The notes beneath the pieces are model-generated. The model saw only the letters and a program-made list of their open reading frames with translations, did no database searches and was not told the DNA's origin. The position numbers were made by a program, and so were the translations under genes. From Phytomonospora endophytica (GTDB taxonomy: Bacteria > Actinomycetota > Actinomycetes > Mycobacteriales > Micromonosporaceae), in the NCBI RefSeq assembly GCF_014202425.1, contig NZ_JACHGT010000004.1, forward strand, positions 14,307 through 78,306: a DNA stretch of 64,000 nt. Direction: 5' to 3'. Below, in pieces: positions 53,054 through 62,149 of this stretch. The number at the start of each line of letters is the position of its first letter. Position 1 is the stretch's first letter.

Positions 53054-53656
53054 TCATCGCAGGAGCGCGCCGACCAGTCGTGCGGCCAGGGCAGCGTCCT
53101 CGGCGGGCGTCGGCGTCCCGGTCCCGCGAAGGGTGTGGATGAAGCTCTCCTGCAGGCAGGCGCCCATGAGAAGCTTGGCCATCGCCTCCGGGTCGTCGTC
53201 CGGCCCCAGCTGCCCGGCCTCCTTCTCCGCGTCGAGGTAGGCGGTCAGGCGCTGCATCGGCACCCATGGCCCCCGGGTGGCGTGGACGTCGGTCGCGCGC
53301 TGCTTGCGCAGGAGCTGGGGGTCGGCGAGGACCGCCCCCGCTATCGGCACGGAGCCGCGGAAGAAGGCCAGCGCGGTGGCCGCGACGTGCTCCATGTTGG
53401 CGCGCAGCTCGCCGGTGCCCGGTGTCTTTATCAGCGCTTCCAGCAGGGCGCCGAGGGCCGGGAGGCGCTCCATGAAGACGGCGACCATCAGGTCGTCCTT
53501 GCTGGCGAAGTGCTTGTACAGGTTCGCCTCGGAGTAGCCGGCGGCCCGGGCGATCTCCTTGGTGGTGGCGCGGATCAGCCCCTTCTCGGAGAGCACGGCC
53601 AGGCCCGCGTCGAGGATGCGGTCGCGCGCCTCCGTCTGCCGGGGTGTGAGATCCAT
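53054..53656 (-). CDS. TetR-family regulator
   Basis: 200 aa. TetR HTH at the N terminus (ARDRILDAGLAVLSEKG, then ATTKEIARAAGYSEANLYKH). The C-terminal ligand domain is not assignable. It is divergent from an NAD(P)-binding oxidoreductase; the palindromes between them should be its operators. Confidence 0.93.
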   Translation of the reverse strand: MDLTPRQTEARDRILDAGLAVLSEKGLIRATTKEIARAAGYSEANLYKHFASKDDLMVAVFMERLPALGALLEALIKTPGTGELRANMEHVAATALAFFRGSVPIAGAVLADPQLLRKQRATDVHATRGPWVPMQRLTAYLDAEKEAGQLGPDDDPEAMAKLLMGACLQESFIHTLRGTGTPTPAEDAALAARLVGALLR

Positions 53657-53681
53657 CTGACGCTCCGCTGTTGCTAGGTGG

Positions 53682-53714
53682 GTGAGTACTCACTTACCTT
53701 GGTTAGTGAACACT
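53682..53714. promoter_or_regulatory. Paired palindromic operators in the TetR-oxidoreductase gap
   Basis: GTGAGTACTCAC (53682-53693) is a perfect 12-bp palindrome, and AGTGAACACT (53705-53714) a second one, 22-23 bases centre to centre. The outer half-sites also match each other (GGTGAGT / ACTCACC). The layout fits two TetR dimers controlling both divergent genes. Confidence 0.8.
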
Positions 53715-53738
53715 CACCACAATACCGGGAGCCTGATC

Positions 53739-54371
53739 ATGCGACTCGTCATTCTCGGCGCCACCGGCGGCATCGGCCGCATCGTCGTCCAGCAGGCCGT
53801 CAAGGCCGGGCACGAGGTCACCGCCGTCGTCCGCGACCCCTCGGCGCTCGACGTGCCCGGAGCCGACGTGCGGCGGGCCGACGCGCTCGACCCGGCCGAG
53901 CTCACGCCCATCGTCGCCGGGGCCGGCGCCGTCGTCAGCGCCCTCGGCGTCCGCCCGCCGGTCAAGGGACCGGTCTCGCTGCTGTCCAGCGGCGCCACCA
54001 GCGCCCTGAAGGCCATGGAGGCCGTCGGTGTACGCCGTTACCTCATGGTCTCGGCGGCCGGAGCCTTCCCTGAGCCCGTCGACGGCCCGCTGACCAGGTA
54101 CGCCGTCAAACCCCTCCTGAACCGCTTCCTGCGCCACAGCTTCGACGACACCCGCGACGCCGAGACGATCATCCGCGCGTCCACCGTGGACTGGACCATC
54201 GCCCGCCCGCCGCGCCTGCTCGACAAGCCCCGCACCGGCCGCTACCGCGTCGGCGGCGAGCGCGGGCTCAAAGGCGCCCTCAACATCTCCCGCGCCGACG
54301 TCGCCGACTTCCTGCTGCGCTCCATCGAGGACCGCTCCACCTACCGGCGGGCCATCGTCATCGCGCGGTGA
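53739..54371 (+). CDS. NAD(P)-binding atypical SDR (NmrA-like)
   Basis: 210 aa. Rossmann motif VILGATGGIGRIVVQQAV, then VSALGVRPP, MVSAAGAFPEP and VDWTIARPPRLLD, the family of NAD(P)H-binding proteins related to biliverdin/flavin reductases. Catalysis is unproven. Divergent from, and probably repressed by, the TetR protein. GGGAG lies 8 nt before ATG 53739. Confidence 0.9.
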   Translation: MRLVILGATGGIGRIVVQQAVKAGHEVTAVVRDPSALDVPGADVRRADALDPAELTPIVAGAGAVVSALGVRPPVKGPVSLLSSGATSALKAMEAVGVRRYLMVSAAGAFPEPVDGPLTRYAVKPLLNRFLRHSFDDTRDAETIIRASTVDWTIARPPRLLDKPRTGRYRVGGERGLKGALNISRADVADFLLRSIEDRSTYRRAIVIAR

Positions 54372-54388
54372 CCGGCCACCATGGACCC

Positions 54389-54898
54389 ATGACGAGCCAC
54401 GAGGAAACGATCGACTGGGGCGAGCTCGCCACGGCCATCGGCGTCGACCCGAACTCCGGCGGCGACGGTGTCGCCCGGCGGGCCCTCGCCCACCTGCTCG
54501 GCGACGAGGCGCTCCGCCGGGCGGTCGACTGGTACATCGACGGCCGCCCGGCCGCCGAGCACGCCCGCTCGGTCCTGTGGCTGCTGCGGCCCGCGCCCGC
54601 GCGGGCCCGTTGCGCCGAGATCTACCGCACCGACGCCGATCCCGCGCGCAGGCACCTCGCCGTGGAGCTGCTGCGCGTGGTCGCCACGGGAGAAGACCTG
54701 CCGCTGGTCGGTGAGTTCCTCGCCGACGACGACCCGGCGATCCAGACCTGGGGCGTCGGCGTCCTCGACCAGCTGCTGTTCGGCGACCTCGTCACCGTCG
54801 GCGAGGCCGCTCCCTACCTGCGGGCGGCCGAGGAGCACCCGAACCCGTCGGTCCGTGAGAAGCGCGCGGAGATGCGCGCCTACCTCGACCGCCGCTAG
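54389..54898 (+). CDS. Helical-repeat protein of unknown function
   Basis: 169 aa, acidic, with HEAT-like helix pairs (RRALAHLLGDEALRRAV; RRHLAVELLRVVATGEDLPL; VGVLDQLLFGDLVT). No catalytic motif. CACCAT lies 6 nt before ATG 54389; a GTG at 54368 overlapping the previous stop is the other candidate start. It ends overlapping the convergent oxidoreductase gene by 4 bases. Confidence 0.72.
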   Translation: MTSHEETIDWGELATAIGVDPNSGGDGVARRALAHLLGDEALRRAVDWYIDGRPAAEHARSVLWLLRPAPARARCAEIYRTDADPARRHLAVELLRVVATGEDLPLVGEFLADDDPAIQTWGVGVLDQLLFGDLVTVGEAAPYLRAAEEHPNPSVREKRAEMRAYLDRR

Positions 54899-55590
54899 GC
54901 CGCGTGGGCCAGGGCGCTCGCGGACAGGCGCCCGACGATGGCCGGGGCCTCCTGGACGAGCGTGTCGTCGGTCAGGGCCTCGACCATGAACAGCGCGAAG
55001 TCGACGCGCCGGGTCTTGTCGCTGGCCAGGACCGGGTCGCCGACGTGGCGGCTCCACACCGGCAGGCCCTGGCTCTCGCCCTCTTCGAGGCTGCTGCCGC
55101 GCACGACCGTCCACCGCTTGTCGCTGGCGAAGATCCGGCGGCAGGCCTCGACCTGGTCGTCGATCTCGACCGCCCGCAGGGCCTTGCCGAGCCATGACGC
55201 GACCTTCAGCGTCGTGCGGAACGCCCAGGAGTAGGCGTCCTTCCCGTCGCGGGTGATGTGCCAGCCGCAGGAGAAGATCAGCCGCGCCTCCGGCTCGGCG
55301 TGGTCGAGGACCGCCTGGGCCGTCCCCGAGGAGTACTGCCGCACGCCCCACGGGACGAGCACGGTCAGCACCCCGTCGCATCCGGCGACGGCTTCGGCGA
55401 TCACCGCCCGGTCGTCGGTCTGCCCCGGCACGATGGTGATCCGGTCGGCGAACTCCGCCAGCTTCGGCACGCTGCGCTCACGGCAGACGCCCACCACCTC
55501 GTAGCCCCGCTCCAGCGCCTGCCCGACCATGTAGCGCCCGAGTTTCCCCGAGGCGCCGACGATGCAGACCTTGCGTATCCCTGTGCCCAT
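54895..55590 (-). CDS. NAD(P)-binding oxidoreductase, NmrA-like
   Basis: 231 aa. Rossmann start VCIVGASGKLGRYMVGQALE, then TVLVPWGVRQYSSGTAQAVL and RLIFSCGWHITRDG. It resembles NAD(P)H-binding short-chain proteins that reduce or sense cofactors. Divergent from a TetR gene with two matching operators between. ATG 55590 is used; an in-frame ATG at 55608 is possible. Confidence 0.88.
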   Translation of the reverse strand: MGTGIRKVCIVGASGKLGRYMVGQALERGYEVVGVCRERSVPKLAEFADRITIVPGQTDDRAVIAEAVAGCDGVLTVLVPWGVRQYSSGTAQAVLDHAEPEARLIFSCGWHITRDGKDAYSWAFRTTLKVASWLGKALRAVEIDDQVEACRRIFASDKRWTVVRGSSLEEGESQGLPVWSRHVGDPVLASDKTRRVDFALFMVEALTDDTLVQEAPAIVGRLSASALAHAA

Positions 55591-55618
55591 GTCCCCGGCC
55601 TTTCGCATCCCGATCTTA

Positions 55619-55655
55619 CTTACACTGTAAGCCTGCGTTAAGCTTACAACGTAAG
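55619..55655. promoter_or_regulatory. Two CTTAC-N3-GTAAG operators
   Basis: CTTACACTGTAAG (55619-55631) and CTTACAACGTAAG (55643-55655) are two copies of a perfect 5-3-5 palindrome, 24 bases centre to centre. They fill the gap between the divergent oxidoreductase and TetR genes and should bind the TetR protein. The A/T content stands out. Confidence 0.88.
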
Positions 55656-55684
55656 TGCGATGGGCGGAAGAGGGAGAATCACGC

Positions 55685-56338
55685 ATGGCCGAACGGACGA
55701 GACGCACACCCCTGAACCGGGAGCGCGTCGTGACCGCCGCGGTCGCCCTCGCCGACGAGAAGGGTGAGCCCGGCGTGACGATGCGCGCGCTCGCGGGCCG
55801 GCTCGGCGTCGAGGCCATGTCGCTGTACAACCACGTGGCCGGACGCGACGACATCCTCGACGGGATGGTCGACACGGTGTTCGCCGAGATCGAACTTCCC
55901 GAAGCGGGCGCGGACTGGCGCGAGGCGATCCGCGACCGCACCGCCTCCGCCCGCGCGGCCCTCAAACGCCACCCGTGGGCCGTCGGCCTGATGGACTCCC
56001 GGCGGCGGCCCGGCTGGGCGACCCTGCGCCACCACGACACCGTCCTGGGCGTCCTGCGCGCCGGCGGCTTCTCCGTCGCGATGGCCGCGCACGCCTTCTC
56101 CCTGATCGACAGCTACCTCTACGGCTACGTGCTCCAGGAGCTGAGCCTGCCGTTCAGCGGCCCGGGCGACCTCGACGAGGCCGCCGGCGACCTCGTGCGG
56201 CAGATGCCCGAGGGCGTCTACCCGCATCTCGCCGAGATGGCCGTGCGGCACGTCCTCGCCGAGGGCTACGACTACGGCGAGGAGTTCGACTTCGGGCTGA
56301 CGCTGATCCTCGGCGCCCTCGGGCCCGACGAGGCCTAG
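55685..56338 (+). CDS. TetR-family regulator with TetR_C domain
   Basis: 217 aa. HTH: RERVVTAAVALADEKGEPGV, then MRALAGRLGVEAMSLYNHVA followed by RDDILDGMVD, the pattern of true TetR/TetR_C members. AGGGAG lies 9 nt before ATG 55685. The stop overlaps the convergent methyltransferase gene by 4 bases. Confidence 0.93.
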   Translation: MAERTRRTPLNRERVVTAAVALADEKGEPGVTMRALAGRLGVEAMSLYNHVAGRDDILDGMVDTVFAEIELPEAGADWREAIRDRTASARAALKRHPWAVGLMDSRRRPGWATLRHHDTVLGVLRAGGFSVAMAAHAFSLIDSYLYGYVLQELSLPFSGPGDLDEAAGDLVRQMPEGVYPHLAEMAVRHVLAEGYDYGEEFDFGLTLILGALGPDEA

Positions 56339-57063
56339 ACGGCCACCGCGGTCAGGCCGGTGATGAACGGGTTGTCCAGCAGGGTGCGCCAGTAGGCCTC
56401 GCCGTAACCGGCGATCGCGCCCGGCGGGATCTCCAGCGGATGCCACGCCAGTCGCGCGAAACCGGCCTCGCGGGCCGCGCGCTGGTAGGCCGTGCGCGGC
56501 CACTGGTGGTTGACGAGGTCGGCGGGCGGATCGCCGAGGAAACGGATGGTGATGCGCGAGTGGCCGCCGTCGTCGGCGAAACGCGCGTCGGTCCAGCCGT
56601 ACTCGGCCAGGTCCGGTGAGGGCTTGAACTCGCTGTCGACGGTCAGCGCCACCAGCCGCCCGCCCGGGTGCAGGCACGCCCGCGCCGAGACGAACATCCC
56701 CGCCAGGTCGGCGGCGTTCGTCGCGTAGGGGAACAGGTAGACGGCCGTGACGAGGTCGGCGGCACGCGTGTGCGGCAGCGCCGTACCGTCGCCGACCAGG
56801 TACTCGATGCCGAGTTCCTCGGCGTCCTCCCGCGCCCGCGCGATCTCGATCATCCGCCGCGACAGGTCGACGCCCACGACGTCGACGGCGCCCCTGCGCC
56901 GCAGGTCGCGCGTGTAGTAGCCCGTCCCGCAGGCGAGGTCGACCGCCGAGAGCCCCTCGACGTCCCCGGTGAGCCGCTCGAACAGGGCTCTCTCCGGGAT
57001 CACCAGCGTCGCCGACTCCTTGTAGCTGTCATAGGACTCGGCGTACTCGTCGTACCTGCTCAT
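56335..57063 (-). CDS. SAM-dependent class I methyltransferase
   Basis: 242 aa. Motif I VDLACGTGYYTRDLRRRGA, the acidic end of strand 2 VVGVDLSRRM, motif II region LVGDGTALPH and ADLVTAVYLFPYA. Substrate unknown; the YDEYAESYDSYKESA start is common in small-molecule methyltransferases. Confidence 0.92.
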   Translation of the reverse strand: MSRYDEYAESYDSYKESATLVIPERALFERLTGDVEGLSAVDLACGTGYYTRDLRRRGAVDVVGVDLSRRMIEIARAREDAEELGIEYLVGDGTALPHTRAADLVTAVYLFPYATNAADLAGMFVSARACLHPGGRLVALTVDSEFKPSPDLAEYGWTDARFADDGGHSRITIRFLGDPPADLVNHQWPRTAYQRAAREAGFARLAWHPLEIPPGAIAGYGEAYWRTLLDNPFITGLTAVAV

Positions 57064-57132
57064 GGGTTCATGGTGGCCCGGTGAAGGGCCCAAGGGGGAC
57101 ATTTGCGGGGAGGCGCGGCGTGTTCCGCGACC

Positions 57133-57420
57133 TCACATGAAGAGCTTCGCCACACCCATCGCCGCCAGCATCACCACGACCAGCACCCGCGCCACCCGCA
57201 TCCGCGTGCCGAACTTCGACCACGTCGAATAGATCAGGTAGCCCGTCGCCGCCGCCAGCAACAGCACCAGGACCGCCCCGGGAATCCCCGGCGTGAACAG
57301 CATCCCGAGCGTCACGACCAGGACCGCGAGGAAGACCGCGACCTTCGGCAACCGCTCAAGCCACAGCAGCCAGCGGACCGGGGCCTCATCGGCCTCCGGA
57401 GTTGCGTTGTGGTCGACCAC
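57133..57420 (-). CDS. Small membrane protein (DUF6703-like)
   Basis: 95 aa with three hydrophobic helices (VAVFLAVLVVTLGMLF; GAVLVLLLAAATGYLIYS; VARVLVVVMLAAMGVAKLF). A short charged N terminus precedes them. Function unknown. Divergent from the ABM gene. Confidence 0.82.
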   Translation of the reverse strand: MVDHNATPEADEAPVRWLLWLERLPKVAVFLAVLVVTLGMLFTPGIPGAVLVLLLAAATGYLIYSTWSKFGTRMRVARVLVVVMLAAMGVAKLFM

Positions 57421-57487
57421 GGTTCGTCCTCCTCTACCGGTAGCGTCAGACTAGCAAGCGGCAAGTCAGACCCCAGGAGGCAGCGGC

Positions 57488-57832
57488 GTGCTCGTGGTGA
57501 ACCGGTTCGAAGTACCGGAGGAAGACGAACAGGGTTTCGTCGACCGGGGCAAGGCCGCGCTCGCGGCACTGGGCGCCTGCCCGGGTTTCGTGCGCGGGCG
57601 GCTCGGCCGCGCCCTCGACGAACGCGAGCGCTGGGTCCTGACCACCGAGTGGGAGTCCGTCGGCACCTACCGGCGCGCACTGTCCAACTTCGACGTGAAG
57701 ATGTACGGCACGCCCCTGCTCGCGGCCGCCCTCCCCGAGGCCTCGGCCTTCGAGGTGCTGCTCGACGCCTCGCCCGGTGAGGTCGCCGAGCACGGTGGCG
57801 ACCTCGCGCCCGACGGTCCCCGGGGCGGCTGA
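57488..57832 (+). CDS. Antibiotic biosynthesis monooxygenase (ABM)-domain protein
   Basis: 114 aa dimeric alpha-beta barrel. VVNRFEVPEEDEQGFVDRGK, CPGFVRGRLGRALDERERWV and TTEWESVGTYRRALSNFDVK follow the ABM pattern. Such proteins act as cofactor-free oxygenases or heme-degrading/quinone enzymes; the role here is open. GTG 57488 has GGAGG 7 nt upstream. The next gene follows after 1 base. Confidence 0.88.
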   Translation: MLVVNRFEVPEEDEQGFVDRGKAALAALGACPGFVRGRLGRALDERERWVLTTEWESVGTYRRALSNFDVKMYGTPLLAAALPEASAFEVLLDASPGEVAEHGGDLAPDGPRGG

Positions 57833-57833
57833 C

Positions 57834-58463
57834 ATGGCCTCGATGGGTTCGCCGCCCCCGCCCTACCCGGGCTCCTCGGGCGGCCAGCAGCCCTTCCCGC
57901 CGGTCGGATCCTCGCTGGGCCCGATCACCGGCGGGATCCCGCTGCCCGCACCCCCCGCCCCGCCCCCACCGCGCGGCCCGGGCGTGCGCGCGCCTTTCCT
58001 CGCACCCCCCAAGGACCGCAACAACACCCGCCTCGCCATCACGATCGTCGTCGGCGTCCTGGCGCTCGCCGTCTGCGGCGCCGGCACGCTCCTCGGGCTG
58101 ACCGGGCTGTTCTCCTGGTTCGAGCGCGACATGAACGAGAAGGCCCAGGCCGCGGTGACCGCCTTCCTCGACGACGTCTCCGCCGGCGACTTCGACAGTG
58201 CCTACCAGCAGATGTGCGTCGAGGCCCAGCAAGAGATCACGCGGCCGCAGTTCCAGGCGGAGTGGGAGCTGCTGCTGCCCTCGGACGGCCGCTACGGGCT
58301 CCAGCGCACGGCCTACGACGCCGACGGCCTGACCTACGTGCCTGTCGCGATCACCAAGAGCTCGGGCGGGAGATGGTCGGTCGACGTGTACGTCGTCAGC
58401 GAACCCGCCCAGTCGAAGGACGAACAGGCCGGCATGTCGGTCTGCGGGTGGCTCACGCACTGA
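57834..58463 (+). CDS. Single-span membrane protein with Pro-rich cytoplasmic tail
   Basis: 209 aa. A Pro/Gly-rich N-terminal 55 residues, one membrane helix (LAITIVVGVLALAVCGAGTL), then an outside domain VTAFLDDVSAGDFDSAYQQM typical of DUF4878/NTF2-like lipoprotein folds. Two Cys (QMCVEA; SVCGWL) could form a disulfide. Function unknown. Confidence 0.8.
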   Translation: MASMGSPPPPYPGSSGGQQPFPPVGSSLGPITGGIPLPAPPAPPPPRGPGVRAPFLAPPKDRNNTRLAITIVVGVLALAVCGAGTLLGLTGLFSWFERDMNEKAQAAVTAFLDDVSAGDFDSAYQQMCVEAQQEITRPQFQAEWELLLPSDGRYGLQRTAYDADGLTYVPVAITKSSGGRWSVDVYVVSEPAQSKDEQAGMSVCGWLTH

Positions 58464-58470
58464 CTCCCGG

Positions 58471-59064
58471 TCAGCGCGGCGCGTCGGCGTCGGCGGGGAA
58501 CGCCGCGCCGTGCCCTGGGACGATGACGTCGGCGGCGGCCAGCACGCGCTCGCGGTTGGCGCGCAGGAGCGCGCGGTCGGGCGCGACGGGGTCGTCGGCC
58601 GGGCCGTTCGGGCGCCACCACAGGTCACCGGCGAAGGCGACGACCCCCTCGGGCGTCCCGGCGAGCAGGGTGATGTCCTCGGGGCTGTGCCCGGGCGTCT
58701 CGATCAGCCGCAGCGAGGGCGTGAACGCGTAGCCCTCGGCGGTGCGGTCGGTCCACTGGTCGGCGCGGTAGATCGCCTTGTGGTCGTGGACGCGGGCGTT
58801 GGGGAACAGGGCCACGTTGATGGTGTTGTCGGGGTGGTGGTGGCTCAGCACGACGTCGGTGATGTCGCCGGCGGACAGGCCCAGCACGGCCAGCGGGTCG
58901 AGGATCCGCGAGGGAGAGGCGACCATGCCGGGGTCGACGATGATGCGCAGGTCGCCGTCGACGACCAGGGAGACGGTGGCGGCCACGCCGGGACCCGTCG
59001 AGGTGGTGTAACCGGTGGTCAGGATCGTGTAGGAGGCCGTGCGTCCGGCCGGTGCGTCGCTCAT
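58471..59064 (-). CDS. Metallo-beta-lactamase-fold hydrolase (MBLAC1-like)
   Basis: 197 aa. SHHHPDN (HxHxDx type), TPGHSPEDI, FAGDLWW and VPGHGAAF supply the metal ligands; His in the first motif is spaced as in compact MBLAC1-type members. Substrate unknown. Ends 7 bases from the convergent membrane-protein gene. Confidence 0.87.
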   Translation of the reverse strand: MSDAPAGRTASYTILTTGYTTSTGPGVAATVSLVVDGDLRIIVDPGMVASPSRILDPLAVLGLSAGDITDVVLSHHHPDNTINVALFPNARVHDHKAIYRADQWTDRTAEGYAFTPSLRLIETPGHSPEDITLLAGTPEGVVAFAGDLWWRPNGPADDPVAPDRALLRANRERVLAAADVIVPGHGAAFPADADAPR

Positions 59065-59145
59065 GCCAAGAGCCTGCCCGCCCGGCGGAGGCCCGGCCAG
59101 TGGCACATATGCCGACGATCGCAGTTTTCGTGCCATGATTGCTCC

Positions 59146-60096
59146 ATGCCCGCCTTCCCCCGCGTCGCCGCCTACGCCCCACAGGGCGTCGGCATGCTCG
59201 CCGTCGGCGTCGTCACCGAGGTCTTCTCCGGCCGGCCCGGCTTCGACTTCGCCTTGTGCGCCGACGATCCCGGCCCCGTCCGCACCGACCTCGGTGTGCC
59301 CCTCGCCGTCGAACACGGCCTCGACCGTCTCGCCACCGCCGACCTCGTCCTCGCCCTGCCCTGGGCCGCCTTCCGCGAGCAGCCGGACGCGGGCGCCCTC
59401 GACGCGCTGCGGGCCGCCGCCGACCGAGGCGCCGTCGTCGCCGCCCACTGTGTCGGCGCCTTCGCCCTGGCCGCCGCCGGGCTCCTCGACGGCCGCCGCG
59501 CCACCACCCACTGGCGCTTCGCCGGCCTGCTCGCCGAACGGCACCCGCGGGTCAGCGTCGACGCGACCGCGCTCTACGTCGACGAGGGCGCCGTCGTCAC
59601 CGGCGCGGGCGCCGCCGCCGGTTTCGACCTGTGCCTTCACCTGCTCCGCCGTGAATACGGCGCCGCCACGGCCGCCGCGGTCGCGCGCGACCTCGTCCTG
59701 CCCGCCCACCGCGAAGGCGGTCAGGCGCAGTACCTCGCCGCGCCCGTCCCCGCCGAGAGCGGCGACCCGCGCCTGTCCGGCCTGCGCGACTGGATGCTGG
59801 CCAACCTGGAGCGCCCGCTGACCGTCGACACCCTCGCCCGCCGGGTCCTGATGAGCAAACGCTCCTTCAACCGCTGGTTCACCGCCACGGCCGGTACGAG
59901 CCCGCACGCCTGGCTGCTCGCGCAACGCCTCAACGAGGCCGAACGCCTGCTGGAGACGACCGCGCTGCCCCTCGAAGAGGTCGCGCGCAGGGTCGGCTAC
60001 GCCAGCGCCGCCGTGCTGCGCGAACGGTTCGTCCGGCGGCGGGGTGTACCGCCCAGTGAGTACCGCCGGGCCTTCGGGAGCGGCGGGCGACCGTGA
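59146..60096 (+). CDS. GlxA/AraC-type regulator with DJ-1/PfpI domain
   Basis: 316 aa. N-terminal GATase-like domain ([20 protein letters not shown], the elbow Cys kept) and C-terminal AraC double HTH ([38 protein letters not shown]). Such FtrA/GlxA-like proteins sense small molecules. CATGAT lies 6 nt before ATG 59146. Divergent from the MBL gene. Confidence 0.93.
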   Translation: MPAFPRVAAYAPQGVGMLAVGVVTEVFSGRPGFDFALCADDPGPVRTDLGVPLAVEHGLDRLATADLVLALPWAAFREQPDAGALDALRAAADRGAVVAAHCVGAFALAAAGLLDGRRATTHWRFAGLLAERHPRVSVDATALYVDEGAVVTGAGAAAGFDLCLHLLRREYGAATAAAVARDLVLPAHREGGQAQYLAAPVPAESGDPRLSGLRDWMLANLERPLTVDTLARRVLMSKRSFNRWFTATAGTSPHAWLLAQRLNEAERLLETTALPLEEVARRVGYASAAVLRERFVRRRGVPPSEYRRAFGSGGRP

Positions 60097-60238
60097 CGTA
60101 CGCGACCCGGCACCCGTTGATATCCCCTCGCAGGGCGTTCAGGCGCGGAAGTACGCTGAGCGACGTAACCTACCGGCCGCCAGGGACGTTATCCCCGGTG
60201 GCGACCCGCCGACCCCCAGCCGGATGGAGTTAATCCCC

Positions 60239-61624
<1,386 letters not shown>

Positions 61625-61642
61625 AGAATCTGAAGGCATGAA

Positions 61643-61677
61643 GGCGGCCCCGACCGGGAATGGTCGGGGCCGTCGCC
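61643..61677 (+). terminator. Terminator of glyS
   Basis: GGCCCCGACC / GGTCGGGGCC, 10 bp, with a 6-base loop, 19 bases after the glyS stop codon; the outer bases nearly pair further (GGC / GCC). The tail is CGTCGCCTT, without a long T run. Confidence 0.82.
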
Positions 61678-61742
61678 TTGCGTGCGTTGCTTTCCGCTGT
61701 CCGCCCGCATTCCTCACACACCGTGAATGGGGCGTGCCGGTG

Positions 61743-61964
61743 TCATGCGGAGCAGAACGTGACCGGTGGTGCGACCCAGGACGCGGTGTCGGCCGACACG
61801 TGATCCCAGGTGGACGCGCACGTCGCGCTTACCGGCCGGCTGGTGGAGACCCACAGCTCGGCGGGGGAGTCGGGAACGGACACCGTGGTGGATTCGTTCA
61901 TCTCGATCCCCGTGGTGCGTTCCAGGAGTGCGGTGGCCCGCGGGCCGCCCGTTGAATCAGACAT
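61743..61964 (-). CDS. 73-aa Ser/Thr/Cys-rich peptide, candidate modified-peptide precursor
   Basis: The AAGGAG ribosome site 6 nt before ATG 61964 is one of the best in the window. Of 73 residues 23 are Ser or Thr; Cys49 and Cys71 lie in the C-terminal part (RPVSATCASTWDHV; WVAPPVTFCSA). The N-terminal part holds ALLERTTGIEMNES, leader-like. No signal peptide or membrane helix. The composition suggests a ribosomally made, modified peptide, but no lanthionine synthetase, protease or exporter is nearby; the only neighbour is the FAD monooxygenase upstream in the same direction. Confidence 0.65.
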   Translation of the reverse strand: MSDSTGGPRATALLERTTGIEMNESTTVSVPDSPAELWVSTSRPVSATCASTWDHVSADTASWVAPPVTFCSA

Positions 61965-62149
61965 TGACTGCTCCTTCCGTGTAGACAAACGCGCAACCGC
62001 CCCCAAGAGTTGCGGTCGACTTCGGAAATCTCATTCGACGGTATGACGCCGGGCACCTTTTCGACTCCCGAATCAGTGCCTCCCGACCGGCAGAAGTGCA
62101 CAGTGGAGCGTGCCCGTCGGGTTGCCGACAGGCGGGTTCACGCCGGATT

